From: Lanius collurio
Taxonomy: Eukaryota; Chordata; Aves; Passeriformes; Laniidae
Length of the DNA: 64,000 nucleotides
Assembly: GCA_020086605.1 (NCBI GenBank)
Contig: JACBWW010000012.1
Span: 17,116,256-17,180,255, forward strand
Direction of reading: 5' to 3'
Made by a program: the position numbers and the translations under genes. Positions 49,801 to 64,000 of this stretch are shown in pieces. Position 1 is the stretch's first letter, and each line of letters opens with the position of its first letter. Under the pieces are notes generated by a model. That model ran no database searches, was not told the origin of the DNA, and worked only from the letters and a program-made list of their open reading frames with translations.

Positions 49801-52800
49801 ACATCTGTCAGACAATATATTTAGGCAACTTGCTGAGGTCTGTACTTTCTAAGTCTTCTTGACTAAGTAGATTCCAGGCACAATTTCTTTGCTCTCTGGA
49901 TTAATGCTTTTGATGCCAGACCCAGAGGTTCTTTTCTCATTCAATAGAAATAGGGCATGCTTTCCATGTGTCTGAGACCACTTTTCCATTCTCCAAGGAG
50001 CCATATCCCAGAACAACCTGCTTGTGATACTCTGCTTTCCAGTTTAACACTTGTACTAATAAAAATAATTTTTTAAAAAAGCATGATCCATTAAAATGCA
50101 TATTTTTGCAGGTTTTTTAAACTAATCACGTTTTACTTCTGGACTGTAGTATGCGTATATAAAGTCCAATCCAAAATAAGGTGTACAAACATCTGGCTGT
50201 CCACCTCAGCTTTTCATGACTATCATGCATGAATCCCCCTGCATTCTTGGTTCACTTCTTCTGGTCTCACCATCTGTATGTCAAAAGATTTCTGTCTCTG
50301 TTGTGAGTGGGAGCATGGGCCCCTAATCCTTTCATGCCTTCACATCCATCTGTTGTGTGATTTTCTCACTTGTTTTCAAAACTCTTGCTCAGGTGATGGG
50401 AGTTCATCACTTAGTGGACTCCTGCTTTGCTTTCCTGAGCCCAGCCATGGGTAAGAGGGTCTGCTGGAAATCATTATTCTGCTTTGTAAGAGCTGCTTTG
50501 TTGATGGTGGTCCTTTGCTAGTAACAGCTATTAAGAGATAGAGACCTAGTCACTGGTCCTTTTCTCTTTTGTGTCATTAACTAGTGAAAAAACACAGTCA
50601 TACTGCACATACTCAGACTTCCTGCAGTCAAAGTGATGCTTTGGATGGCTCAGACTGGGTCCCAAAAATTGTCACACTGGTTGCTTGCAGCACAGATTTA
50701 TTTGAAAGTTTAGGAGAACTGCTCTTTTAAAATTAATTTTGGTTTTTGTACTCCCAATTTAACTGCTGCTTTTAAAATGAAGAAGGCAAAAGTATATCTA
50801 TTACCTTCATTGACTCTTCAATCCAGAGTTATTCCTGAATGTTCTTTACATTTTCTTTTGAGTTTTTTGAGGTACCTGGTAAATATAACTAGACTGTAAC
50901 AATTTGTATCAGTAGCAAATGTAATTGTCTTACTGGATCTTGAAAATTAGTTAGACTAATTAGATATGCCTTGGGGATTTTTGATGCACGTCAGAGTGAG
51001 ATTTGAGGAAATGTATTAAGGTCTAGTCTACCTGCAGAACCCAGTACATTTTTCTGCAACTGGCATGTATTGGGATTAGCACTAATGTAAAAGTGGAACA
51101 ATGCTTCTGATAAAATCAAAATTGCAACAGAAAATAAAAGTCTAGACTCACTTGGCAGGCAGAACACTCTTCAAATAGAAAGAAGCTTTGTCAGCTTCAG
51201 GAACAGTCCTAAATAAAACCTTTATATTTCATATGGTTTTGTTTGGAGGGCTCTGTAAAACAATGTAATGTGTTTTAATGTCAGCAGGTATTTGAGGAAG
51301 CATGATAAAATTGAAGTTAGCCTGCCAAAAGGATACATTTCTTTTGCTTAGCTGATGCAACTTTTAGTATAAAACTCTTTACAGTCTTTAGAGAGAGAAA
51401 GAGCAAAAAAGCATCAAAATTTGGCAAAACCTTGGTATGGTACTTGAGGAAAAGTAGTACTTCTAGTTAATAACTGAAATTTGTATTTGTTTGTCAGTGC
51501 ATTTGGCTGTAACAAAACAGTTTCAGGACTTAGTTGTGGAAAACTAACGAAGATATAATGCTGCTTAGCAATTTTGTTTTCCTTTCAAGCAGGCTCAACC
51601 ATCTGGTAAAAGGAAGCCGAAATGTATTTTAGGTTGTCTGCCTCAGCCATAGTTTGGAGCTTTGTGTACAGTTTTGTGACAGTTGCTATTTCTGCTGTTT
51701 GAGGTCCCTGTCTGACATTAGTGAGAACTTCTACAGAACTTGGAAGCTGTGATATTATCAAGGAAATGTGTTTTTGCTTCCGAGATCATAGAATCTTGTA
51801 GGAACATTCACTAGCTCTGTGGCATAGCCCAGATAATAAAGTCTTAGTTCTACCATGTGCATGTTGTCTTCATTTGACCTATATGGATCTTGTTCTGCTT
51901 TTTTAAAAGTTCTCTGAATGATCCCGTTCATATTGTACTTAAGGCATTTACTAATTCTAAGTAAATTGCACTGAAAACTATTTTTCTCAGCTGTATATGC
52001 TTGTAGAAATTGATGCAATTCCTTCTAAAAATGCATGCTGCTGTATTCAATTTTTTTTTCTTCCTCCTTATCCTGCCCCTGCCTCTCTGTTTGGTATCCT
52101 GCCTCTTGACCTCCTTGTCCTTACCATGCTTTAGAATCACAGCATATCCTTTTGCTCACCACACCCATGAAGTGCAAGGACAAGGGCTTTGATTTTGCAC
52201 AGGAGCCAAGAACACTCTTTGGTTTGTTCAGTTGTTCCCTAACTGGAGGAGGAGAGAGAGAAATGTGCAAACTGGTTGCTTTGACAGGTTGATCTCTGCT
52301 GGGTTTTTTGCTATACTGATCTGTCTTAATTATTTTGAAGTATGCACTGTGAAGATTTCATTTTTGCTAGACGGAATAAAGCTGAACTTGCATAACATAC
52401 AGCAGACTGCATTGCTGCACTCAGCTTTAAGAAAAGCATCTAAAAATGGAATTGAAGAGGGGAGTAGGAAAGAGAGTTCTACTAAAACAGCTAAATACAA
52501 GTGCTAATTAGGCAATCTTTTCTAGCTTTAAGTTGCCTTGGAAGTGAACATGTGCCTGAATGCCTGGGGGACTAATCAGTGTTTTAGAAACTCTGGTTCC
52601 CAGTATTAGCTGTCTACTGACCTTGGAGATATTTCCATGCATCAGGTTTCCCCATGTGCAGAATGAATTTGATGATTCTGAGGTCTCGGAGGTTAGTGGT
52701 CGAAAAGTTAAGTGTTCTGGTTGTAAAGCACTAAGTATTATTAATGTACTGTTATTAAAGGAGTTTTGCTGCAGTCAGCATGGCTAAACCTTTGGGTTTC

Positions 52801-54775
52801 TCAGTTGCACAGAAAGGCAAGTGCTTGGATTCTTGTAGGGAATGAATGAGGGTAAAATATCATGGCTTTATGTTCAATGTTAATATATAAATGCTTGCTT
52901 GTGTTTGGTTTCACCTACTTTCAGCAAGTCATTGTAAGAAAGGCTATTAAACATTTTCCCTAGTAGGAATAAATACTATGTAAATAATGTGCAAAGAAAT
53001 TGGGACTGCTAACCTGAGAGGAGCTGGATATGAAAGGATGTAACAGAGTTATTCCTCATAATAAGCAGCATACAAATTATAGGTTGGACTTACTTAACCT
53101 TTCAGTTTTGCAAAAGCTGAGGGACTTTCAGTGAAAGTGACAAATTAAAAGCTAATTAAAATTGCACTAGATTCTTTAAGTATGGACACTTAAGTGTCAA
53201 GTGGGGACATCATGCCTTACAGCAGCTGAGATGGAAAGTTTTAAATATTGAGCACAATTATGGAAAAACTTTCCTTGTGTCCATTCTGCAACTGGAACTT
53301 TATGTGCTCTTCATCATAAAATGTATGTGATAAAGCCAGAGGTCATACTGTGGTTAACACTTTAGAAGTAGCTTTAAGCAGAGCAGAGTGCCCTTTCCCA
53401 TAGACATATCACTGAACATTTTTAAATTCTCACTAGTGAAATATTGCTACCTAGTTTGATGTATGTTTGTTTCAGCATTTGGTGAGTCTTCCTGTTTTCT
53501 TCTGTTGTATTTGTGCAGCCTCCAAGCTTTAACAAAGTACAGAAATCGGTCTATTGCTTCATCTGAGACTGACATTCCCACCTCAAGGAGTGAATACAGC
53601 TTATGGCCTGCACTCTGCCAGCCCCCAAGGGATGTGCTGGGTGCATGCTCTTTGCTGCTTCTATTCATAATGTTTGGTGGGGCCCACTGCGAGTTGAGGA
53701 ACTGGGAGGTGATACCATGGTGCAGTGAAGGAAGATTCTTCTCCCACTAAAGCACCACATGCTGAATAGCTTCTATATAACTTGCACAAGGAGGGAAGGC
53801 TATTTTATACCTGTATTGTATGCCTCTCTGACTCTCTCATTATAATCTCTATATGAAGACTATTTTGATGGTCCACAAGTAATTCAGATTATTTTGCCAA
53901 ATTATATTATTTTTATCCTACTTCCTATATGCTTCCTCAGTGCTTTTTTTTTTTCTTCAAAAGATTTATTCTGCTAACTGTGAACAGCTGCCCAATTACA
54001 TGTGGGTACCCTTAGAAGCATTATAAATACTGTGGTTAGCAAAGGGGTTTTTCTTCTTGGTGAGAGAATTGGAAATCCTCCAGACTTGTAGCCACTGGCA
54101 GCAAATGGCAGTAACAAATGTGTCTTTCCTCTGGCTAGTGCAGTTTGCAGTATTACCCTCTTAAAGTGCTCTTGTGTTACCAAGGAAGTTAAAGTGTGAA
54201 TTTAATTTGTCATTTTAAAAAAGATTGACCACATCAATAAATAAGTCACTCCATGTTCCTATTGTTCAGGCCCACTTCTCACATGAAATATATACTGAGG
54301 CACTCACTGTTTAAGTGTCTCTGGTAAGAATCTATGAGATCCTACATTCACATGTTTCATCCTGCTTCTTCGACTTGAGGGAAAAAGAAGGTGGAAAAAG
54401 CAATTGCTCTGTGTTTCTGACAAAGATGAGGTTTTCCAAACTTCTGTGCTAAATTAAGTATTTGGGTTTCTTGTACTTTTTTTTATAGTAGCATGTCTTC
54501 TCTGCATATATGTTTTTTGTAAGGTCTTCTTCCAGATAAGTACTGCAATGAGTCTGGTTAGAGAGTTAATTACTCTTCTTACATCTTCCACTCTCTCAGC
54601 TTTCAAAATATGACTCTGGATTTGTGTATCATGAAGTAAATGGTGATGGTTGCAGTTTCCTGTACTGGAAGTGTGTTTCAGGCGCTTTCCTGTCTTACAT
54701 CCCACCTGCATCTTTTGCTAGCACTGTCCAGGCAAATATCTTGTCCATTTTAGCCCAGGAGCTAACAGAGAGCTC

Positions 54776-54825
54776 TTTCATTTATCTTTCATTTATCTTT
54801 CATTTATCTTTCATTTATCTTTATC
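54776..54825. repeat. 11-bp tandem repeat, four copies
   Basis: Four perfect copies of tttcatttatc lie head to tail, followed by a partial tttatc unit. It is a short minisatellite, likely length-polymorphic. Confidence 0.9.
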
Positions 54826-57800
54826 TATTCACAAATAGGATCATATTAACATAGTGGAAAAGCCATCTCTGACCTAAAGTTGTCTTTGAGTTTGTACCCC
54901 TATTCAAGTTGTTTTATCCTTTTTTATTTAATTATTTTTGCAGAAGCAGCTTCAAAAAATGAAGATTGAATTTTGAAAGAGTGCCTAAATAAAAATTGCC
55001 TAAAACCAGAGCCCTTTTGCTTGCAGAAGTTGTGAACTCTTTGGAAGTGCCATTTGATCATAGCAAAAAAACCCTTTTGTTTTCAGATTGGTATTGGATT
55101 TGTAGTGCACTTGGGATTTACTTTGATAAATTGTTTTCATCAGAAAGGTGCTGTAGTAAAAATGAAAATTCTTCTCAGGAACTGGAAAATAATGAGGGAC
55201 AACATACAAATAATAATACCAAATATGATTTCCATTCTCTTCATACCCCCACTCCCCACCAAAATATTTCAAACTTCTCTGCATTTCTGGGAATCAGCAT
55301 GGTGTGCCTTTACAGTTTGACTTTTGTCTCTAGATGTTAGAAGCCAACAGCGAGTTGCTAACGCTCTTTCAGAGGGGTTTTGTTAGTCCCTTTGTTCGAG
55401 GGCTGTTCTGTGACCGAGTGGCCAGTGCCTTCCTGAAAGAACACTTTTGCTTTGGGAAGGAATCTTTGTAAGGTAATGTGGTGGCTGCTGGATCTGTAAT
55501 ACTGCCTGTCCTGATTGTTTTGATTTGAAATCTAATATGCTGTAGAACTTGTTGTTGTAATTCAGCAAGTGATGTCTCTGGGCTCTACGTGGGAATCAGA
55601 TGCCCATACTGGTTCATTTTTGATTCATCTATGTCTTTGTCTATTGATGGGAAGACTTCTGGGGTGCTTCTCTGGAAGACTGAAAGAGCCCTCCTTCTCT
55701 TTTCATTAAGGTCCCAAGAGATGAATAGTGTTGAATGAAAGTTTGTTCATCTAATTAGGAAATACTGTTTCCCATCATCTGTCATGCTCTGAGGTTGTAT
55801 GTGAGATTAATAGTGTAATGGAGACATCATGGCTCACATTGTTTTCAATTTCCTGATGACAGATTTGCTTTGTGTTTTTGGTTTTTCCTGGCTATTGATG
55901 TGGGAGTTTGTAGAACAGTGCCTGGAATATGGAAAATGGAATCAATTTATGTTTAAATATAAATTGAGATAGAAGAAACATATAAAGAATGGTAGTTACT
56001 GCATCAGGAGTCGCAGTTGTAATTTTGTCACACTGATGTGTTTGCAGGAATTGGAACCTAGGGGATTTCTTGAGTTCTTTGTATCTCAGATAGTTGCAAC
56101 TCTCAAAAGAACTTTCAAACTCTGGCTTGATAAAAGGTGAATTACTATCTATTAGCAAGGGAAAAATTTATGATGACTTGTCTCAAACCTGCAAATTCAC
56201 CAGTAGCCAGGCCTCTGTCTGTGGTGGCAGAGCATACCTCTGATCAAACATGCATTTGGAAATTGTCCTGGGGGAGAAAACTGTAGAGTGCTGCACTGAG
56301 AAATATGAATGCAGCTCCACTGTGAGCTACATTTTGAATGACTCTCCCTTCTGTGCTTCAAAAATCCTGAGCCATTCATCTTCGGGGAGATGGGGGTGGA
56401 AGTAGTTCTCTTACATGTTTTGAAAAACCCCACCACATTCCAAGTGGTGCTTTTCAGTCTTTGGCATTGTGACCTATCACATAATGCCCTCTTGTGTTTT
56501 GCATCTGGGCTTAAAGGGCTATTGGATGGAAGGAAATTTAAGGCTAATATTTTGGAAAATGTCTGTATCAACACTGCTCCTTGAAACTCTTTCTCTGAGT
56601 AGAGAAACTAGACCACTCGTATAAAAACATACTTATCTAGTGTCTGTTAGTCCTGAGCATAGTGTGGCAATAGTGGTTATTTTTCTCCTAATGGAAATTA
56701 TAATTAGAGGTTGAATATTCTTGAGAGACACCAGCTTTCAAAGCAGTCTTACATAGGGTTGGGGTAGAGAGAGTTGGTTTTGAGAACTATGAAAGTGTGC
56801 TTTATTGAGTCCATTCTGTGTGGTACATTTAAATATTGTATTTTCCATTTTTAAAATGTTGCAGTTGCTACCAAAGAAGGTGGTTCTGGCAAGAGAAACA
56901 GCAACAGAGTAGAGTGAAAGGAGATTGACAGGAAAAGTGTAAGGAGGAGGGTGGGGTAAATAGTACAATTGTAGTTTGAAAAATTAGTCATGTAACGTGT
57001 CATTGTAATTCCCAACTGGCAATTAAACAGCACATATCTGCATAAAGGATTAGTAACACTAGAGGGTAATGTTCAGGATCTTGAACAGCACTTCCAGTAC
57101 ATAATTTGCAAATGATTTGATGGATACCTGCCTCACACATTCCATAAACTACCACATTCCAGTGCTTAATATAATTAGTCCAAACACAGACCTCCAGCTC
57201 TACAGGTAGCTGGCTATGACTTGACAATATGTTGTATTAATAGACTTAAAAAAAACAAAAAAACCCCAAAAACATAAAACCAACAAAATAAAAAGGGACA
57301 GCCAGCCAGAAAAATGACACTATTTATTCCTCCTCACATGTTCTGTGCCAGCCCTCAAAGCTGTAGTGGCTGGGCCTCCAGCAAGCTCCTCTCTGGTGAT
57401 AAGAGAGCAAGTGATTCACAGCAGGTTGTGCAGGGCTTGCAAAGGCATCAAGTAAGAGCCTGAGAAAATTGCAGAGGTAAATTCAAAACAATGCACATTG
57501 AGCCCTCTGTAGTGTTATCACTTTTGTGATACCTTTTTTTTAGCAACAGCTCACTTTTGATAGGATTAATGGATGCCAAATGAACTTTCCAGGTGATCAG
57601 CATGAACTAGCTACAGTAACAGCATCTAGAATAGTCTGGATGTGAAAAACATTGAGGAGGGAGTTTTGGGACAGAAACCGTGGTTGATCTCAGAGGGCAG
57701 GGATTTCAGCCTTGCAGCCTTTATTTAAATCTGCTTTTAAAGGGATATGGAGCATTGTGCTAAATGAGCATGTATGTCACCTCTGGAAGGTTTGCTCCAA

Positions 57801-58890
57801 GTTTGGCAGTGTCTTTCCCACAGCTGCCATTGCTCAGATGCACCAGTTACTGATATTAGAACATCATGTGAGAAAATTACAGCCTTGAAATTCTGAAAGT
57901 CAGGATGTAGCTCCCAGCTTTCCTTCAGATGATCTCTGTCTAAGGATCTAAGGGCAGCTGTGTTAAACTTTGCATGCCCCAGGTCCTTTTTGGTGAAATA
58001 TAAAAGATGATGATGGCAGTTCCTGTATGTTTAGGTGTAGAGCTCCTCAGGAAAGCACCACCTTAAAATCAGCTCAGCTCTCAGGCTCACAGTACAGATG
58101 GGTGCTACCAGGATGTAAATACAGACCAGCACCACTTCTGGACTCTCTTATTTTATAAAACAGTGCATGGTTTAGCCTTTTTATGGGCTTAGTTAGCTCC
58201 TGTCACACGAAGATTCTGCTTCACTCAGTTCACATGTACCACTCCATTTGTTAAAGGGCACATTGAAAAGTTGCCATTGCAGCATTGCTTAAGCTGAAAA
58301 GTGTTGTCAGAATTACTTTGTAAAATACAAAGTGAATGTGTGCATTCTCACTGTTGAAGCCAGGCAATGACTTCTAAATTGTGTTGAATCTCATGAGCTG
58401 TCTGATATTTGCACACTTTTCATTTAGGTTATGAAGGCATCATTGTGGCTTTCAAAATTATTTGGACACTTCCATTTTCCTGGATGGTTGCTGATGCTGA
58501 ATCTGTGCATTTCAGATGTCTTTGAATGGTTTATGAAGGGTAGAAGAACTTCAAATCAAAACATAACTTTGATGTATATTTAAAAGTAGAAAATTAATAC
58601 ACAGATCCTGCTATGGAGGAAAAAGGTGTTTCCTCCATGTCTCTACATATATCACAGAAATATATATGAGGACTCATAGATGGTTATTTTTTATAGTACA
58701 TGAAGGGAAGAAATATTTCTATGACTCCATAGGTGACAGAATTCATCAGGTGAGGAAGTAGAAGGTGGACCTGGATTTCTGCTCAGAAGGTGCTCACCAT
58801 CTGGTGTTGAGTAGGTCACTCTGGCTTTCCCTTTTCTGCTCCATTATGAGAGAAATGCAATCCCTACCTTGATAAAGCTCATGTGAACTT

Positions 58891-58946
58891 TATAAATATA
58901 TATATATATATATAATTATATACCTATATATTTAAATATATATTTT
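58891..58946. repeat. AT-rich microsatellite
   Basis: Interrupted (AT)n tracts with short spacers (attatacctatatattt). It is a simple repeat. Confidence 0.85.
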
Positions 58947-60296
58947 ATCTCTTACTTGCTGTCATACAGACCTGGAGTGTTCAAATAAAAACCATGGATG
59001 TGACAGGCTCCATATGGAAAATCAAGGTTTTAGAAGGCTCCAGGCTCTGATAATCTTACTGTGTCTTGAATGATGAACAACAGCTACACCATCCACTTAA
59101 CTAGGTCAGACATTTTAAGTCTTTTCTTCTGCACCCCCTGTAAGGATCAGTCCAGAGCCTCGTCTCATTTATCAGAAGTAGGGTATCTCCAGTCCACTTC
59201 TCTCTATTATCCTTACTGTGTGTCTGTGTGCTCTGTGCCTTATTTTTGCCAGAGTTCAAAGAAGGGCTTACCAAGGCCGAAGATCATTTTACTTTGTTTT
59301 ACACACAAGGTAGGTCCATGGTCAGAAAAACATCAACATGGCTCAGATTTTGTTTCCCTGTGTGCTGTAACATGGGGAAAAAGTGGGGTGATGGGAACAC
59401 ACAGCTGAAGTTTCTGCCTTCAGATTAAAAAAACCCTACCCTGTAAGCTTTTAAAAGTTTATTCACACTGCAGTGGTGTGTTTTTTCAGTGGTCAAGGCA
59501 GTGCAGTTGAACCTGAGAGACACCTGTGGGAAAAGCAGCCTTTCCTGTCCAAATGATTGTCAAGTGAAATCTGAAGAGAGCTCACTGGAAAATTCCTTAG
59601 TGGAGAACATAGCAGATGGGAAATCTTGATCAGAAAAAAACCAAAACATAAAAATAAAGCCTTGCATTTAGTGAAGGGAAACACCTCCTCCGTAGTAGCT
59701 GTCTTTAGCTGCTAGGTTTCATGGGTTTAATAACTTTTTTAATAGTGAAGAAGAAATCTAAAAACTGATTCTCCTAGTTATCACATAGACATTATCATAC
59801 ATTCTAACAGACTTTTTCAGGCTTGTGTCCAGGGCTCGCTGATTTGGTTGAAATTGGCCAGCTGATACAATAAAAATTCTCTTATAATGAGATTCTTCAC
59901 AAATAGCCTGGCCCATTGTGATGGGATTTCTTAAATCATAGCAAATCCTGTTCATGAAATCAGGTATGGGTGTACTTTATACAAATGACAGCTCCTCCTC
60001 TCCTTTCTGGGAGGACCAGCAGATGAAGTTTATGAAGTATGCCTGGGGAACCAGGCCAGGATTGAGAGCTTAATGTAAGTGAGAATTTAGGTTCTGTAAG
60101 TAATTTCCTTTTAGCAGGGCTTGATACAGAGTGAGCTAGCTTATATCCTACGTGTTTCATCCTGCATGTTTCAACTAACTTCCATTGCTATAAGGTATAT
60201 AAGAGAAAATCAGCATGTAACAAACAGGAATCTTGCCCTTCATTGGTAAGATCTGCGTCACTCTGCAGGTGTGCTTTGTGTATGGAGGAGATTGTT

Positions 60297-60321
60297 ATTT
60301 AAGCATTATTGATGCTTAAAT
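60297..60321. repeat. 10-bp inverted repeat
   Basis: ATTTAAGCAT, a 5-nt loop and the exact complement ATGCTTAAAT. A further copy of the atgcttaaat word lies about 20 bp downstream. Confidence 0.75.
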
Positions 60322-63300
60322 TATGTTGTTTATTTAACTTATGCTTAAATTCTGTTATTCACATTTAGCAAGAGAAAAACTCAGGTACTATGTGGTGGGA
60401 AAGAATTAGCTTAATCAGAGAATGATTTTAACTGGGACTCTGTATTAGACAGAATTTCCTTAGTAGTGTGCAATTTCTGTCAAGGCAAGCCAGAAAGCAT
60501 AGCTGCCTTACCATGCTTTTGTGATGGCTTTCTCATGCTAAAAATGTCTTGCCTTTGGTAGCAAAGAATCTGGCAAATCTAAAGAGATCTGTGGTGGGGA
60601 ACCAGGTGCTAAGTATCTTTATTGCTTCTCTATGAGGAGACTTTTTCTAATCCTGTCAGAGCATCAACATATTGGTTGTTTGGCTCTTTTCCCTATTTGA
60701 CATATATATATGATAAGCAGAAAATCTTCTTCTTTCCTCATTTAAAATGACTTGCTCTCACTAGTGCACCATCTTCTTAGAGGAGGTAAAGTGTTCTATG
60801 GTACCAAAATCCACATAACAAATCTTCAGAGCCCCTGCACTGGCGCAGTGCTGTTTCCAGAGCACTGAGGTTCGCTCCGTTCAGGCACAGATCTCACAGG
60901 TCTGTTCTGCTTTTAATTCTAGCTGAATAATTGTCTCCAGATGCTTCTATAGATTCATCTTGCTCTGAACACTGCCCTCAGAATAAATGCAGCATTTACA
61001 GCCTCTGAGAGGCTGCAGAATGTAAAATGCTTCTGCTATTATCGTTACTGCTGGGATTTATTAGACTGCTGCTTTTATGCCTAATAATTAAAAAACCTGC
61101 AGCATCAGGGGATATTGCCACGGGTCTGAAATAAATTAATTCAAGCTGACATCAAGATTTAATTGAGCTTTGCTTTTTCTTATGATGAGGAGCTGTACCA
61201 TCTCACTTTTTTTTTAAATGCTAAGTTAGTCTGAGTTTGCAATAGGAAAATTTTTTTTTGAGAGAGATAATAAGCTCCTCCGATGAGGTGAGGGGCTTAG
61301 CTTTCTGCTTTTCCAGAAGTATCTCAATTTTTGGTTATTTTCCTCCAGTTACTTCTGTTTTCATAAGTTTACAGGGAAAGATCACAAAATACTTAGGGTC
61401 TTAGGTTAACACAAAGCCTCTGCAAGATGTCATTTCAGGTTCTGTGTTGCCTTTGATGCCAAGGATTTAGTTGAGTGTAAAAGTACCACATCTAAATGGC
61501 TTTTCTGTGTATTTACAACCTCTTTGGGCTCATTACAATGACATGAGAATGTTAATTTAGGATATTTAAAAATCCACAATGGTGCTCTCAGAGGGAAGAA
61601 AAACCACCCTGAAACCAAATTTGCCATTGAGATTCAGTATGCATATATCTAGTGGGATCATGTGGTCCTGGTTTAGCTCATATAAATAAATATGAACTAT
61701 AAATAAATATTCACTACCATCATCTGTGAAATTTACTTGATGTTATTATGTCAATACTGTTTGTGCTTCCGTAATTGAAGTTCAAATGAATTAAATATTT
61801 GAAGCAGAGCTCCACAAGAGGGATACTTCACAACAGGTATTCTTCATATTGCTGCTAACATTAACAAATACATCTAGGGAGTTGAAGTAAATATTAAGAA
61901 CATTTTATAAATATCTTGATTAATTTTAATTTAATCTAATTTCAAAATAATTTCTCTCCATAGTACAGCATAATAACAGAACAGAGCAGGCTGTTCAGAC
62001 TTCCCATTTCACTAAATCACTGAAGCCTTTTGTTATGCATGGGGAATTTCCTCTTAGGACATGGTTTTTTTGCCATTCTCTATAATGAAAGTTTCTTTTT
62101 CAGCAGGGAATTAAGACATAATGACAGAAACTCTTAAAATCCCTTTGCTGTCTCAGAATTACTTCCCCTATCCTGTTCTGTTCAGCAGGACAATCTTCTA
62201 AAATGTACATTACTCACTGATCTCTTAAAGAGAGTAGATCTCAGTGCTTTCTGGGGCAGACAGCGACTTTGAGCTATCCCTGCAGTGTTCGGTATCGGCG
62301 TATTCATCTTGCATTCCTAAATGAACCACAACTTTTGTTGTGCCACAGTACAGTATGAGTGGGAATGAAAAATATTCTTTAAAAATCTTTAACCTAGGAC
62401 TGTGAAGCTTATAGAACTGCAGGCTATGATTGGTACTGCTTTTAGCTGTTTATGTAATTCTGCCTTACAGGTACATACCTTAATATGGCTGGGATCTATT
62501 TGAGACATAAGTTGACCTTTTAGTTTGGTGGATTTGGGATAACACACGCAAATGTGCAGATTTTTATTGCTTTTTTAACCTAAGTTTACTTCTACAGACT
62601 CTTGACTGCAATGCTAGATTAAAATAGGCTTCAAATTTAAACTCAACTGTTGAAATTGTAGAAGGGGTAAAAAAATTCCTAGACTTTTGGAGACAATTTT
62701 GGCAGTTCATTTCCCAGTAAAAATACTAGGAATTTCATCTTGTAAATAATAGCTCAGGTACGGGGAAAACTCAGGATAAATGAACAGACAAGCAAATGAA
62801 TGCAGAGAAAAATGTAATGTACTAATGTACTCAGTAGAGAAATTCCTTTCCTTATGATTTTGTGCTTACAGCAGATACCTGCTATTTAAAACCTGTGCCA
62901 TTTTCCCAGAGACCTTCTATTTGTCATTGATCTTTATATTTCCTTGGTAACATTTCACTTTTCTGTTTTCCCTTTCACTAGCTTTACCTTGAAGTATAAG
63001 AGCTGGTTGTTATTGAGAAAAGATACAGTTCAGGTCAATCTTAGTGCTCCTGGTTACCTTTACCAACATTATATTTTATCAGCTAATTCAGTAGATTTAC
63101 TCTTTGCATTGGTAGTGAACTAGTTGTCTTTCTTTTCTCTTAATGTTTCTTAAAAACATTTTTAACATTCTGTAGAATCAGGAGGGCTGCAAAAAGAAAA
63201 TCACTGGGATTGGTTAAACACAATCTAATGCTCTAAATATCTTAGTGACACAAAGGTGTTTAAAGAGCATTTTAAGCTACAGTGGTGAGGGCACGAGAGA

Positions 63301-64000
63301 TATGTCTTGCATGTAAGAAAGTAGACTGTGAAGGATAACTCAAACATATGCATTATAAATTCTTTTCAGTCTGTGATTTCTCACTGGTTTGCCCACAGGA
63401 CATCTGACTTGTTGAGGTCCCATTACAGAAAAGAAAAAAGGACTATCTAGAGGTTAAAGCTGTTGTTTGTTTTGTTTATTTCAGAAACTGAGAGTAATGT
63501 GGTCAATAAGCCAAAAATTGACCTGGAGGGACAGCTTACATTTCTTTACAGGAATCTTCACAGCTTCTGTAGTTCATTTACAAAGGAAAAAAACAAACCA
63601 AATGAAGTCTTCTTCCTGTGCTACTGTACTGAGACCTACGTGCATCTTTAGCAACGTCTGTGTGTTTCTGCAAACCTTGCAGGTCTTTGTCACTTGAGGG
63701 GAGAGGAGCAGCAGGTGGTTGTTACCCTTCGGGAGGCAGTCTGAGAGTAAAACGCGATGCTTTGTCAAGTTGCTTCTTAGAGATCTGTCAACAGCAGATG
63801 ACTCAGTCCCTGCTCCTGCCTTTGCAAGGGTGTGTGCTTTAGTGAGCATTTATTTTTATACAGAGTGTGTTGGCAAAGTCACACCATGCTGCAAAGTCTC
63901 TGTAAACTTCACTGTGGTTTCTCAAAAATCACATAATTTTGCCAAGGCTTCTTTTTTTTTTTTTCCACTGAGCAAATATGCACAAACTTTCTGATGTCTT

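Larger units (their letters stand above)
46885..64000. other. MYRIP downstream intron
   Basis: No further exon of MYRIP was found: the segment expected next, encoding the second Rab-binding helix, is not visible. The sequence is AT-rich with scattered short tandem repeats, and with A-rich tracts near 57247-57300. Open frames on both strands are short and lack protein character. A block near 60.96-61.17 kb has the look of conserved non-coding DNA. Confidence 0.55.

Noticed and set aside
51785..51796. atcatagaatc word resembling a CR1 tail unit
   Set aside because: A single short word with no adjoining CR1 sequence.
56197..56574. 125-codon minus-strand open frame
   Set aside because: Low-information, Ser/Cys-rich translation with no family resemblance and no supporting splice or poly(A) context.

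Overview
This window is vertebrate nuclear DNA, AT-rich and gene-poor, and most likely from a bird. The one recognisable cellular coding segment is an exon of MYRIP (Rab27/myosin-VIIa-interacting protein) at 46663-46884 on the + strand, with good splice sites on both sides. The coding part of the gene starts and ends outside the window. The avian assignment is inferred from this exon, the apparent lack of SINEs and the type of LTR elements. Nothing here fixes the species.

Region by region: 1-46662 reads as one long MYRIP intron and 46885-64000 as the next one. The first intron holds two LTR elements on the minus strand, antisense to MYRIP. At 7175-7501 there is a probable solo LTR. At 8964-11342 there is a compact, complete-looking endogenous retroviral element. 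It has two ~290-bp TGT...ACA LTRs, a 6-bp target-site duplication differing at one base, a polypurine tract and AATAAA signals. The rest of both introns shows only low-complexity tracts, small tandem duplications, a few striking inverted repeats and possibly conserved non-coding blocks.

The most interesting object is the 2.4-kb element. It shows no pol or env. Its interior is one long minus-strand reading frame that joins a short gag-like N-terminus, a GC- and CpG-rich Ala/Pro/Arg/Glu linker, a Y-box-type cold-shock domain that keeps the nucleic-acid-binding aromatic residues, and a Tyr/Pro/Phe-rich tail. It looks like a non-autonomous retroviral element that captured an intronless copy of a cellular cold-shock-domain gene. 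The last 449 codons are open although the LTRs differ at roughly 30 of about 290 positions by eye, and one in-frame TAA lies near the 5' end of the frame.

Several minus-strand open segments with splice-like edges between 21.0 and 25.0 kb are noted as a weak possibility of a nested antisense gene. The evidence is not sufficient to annotate one.
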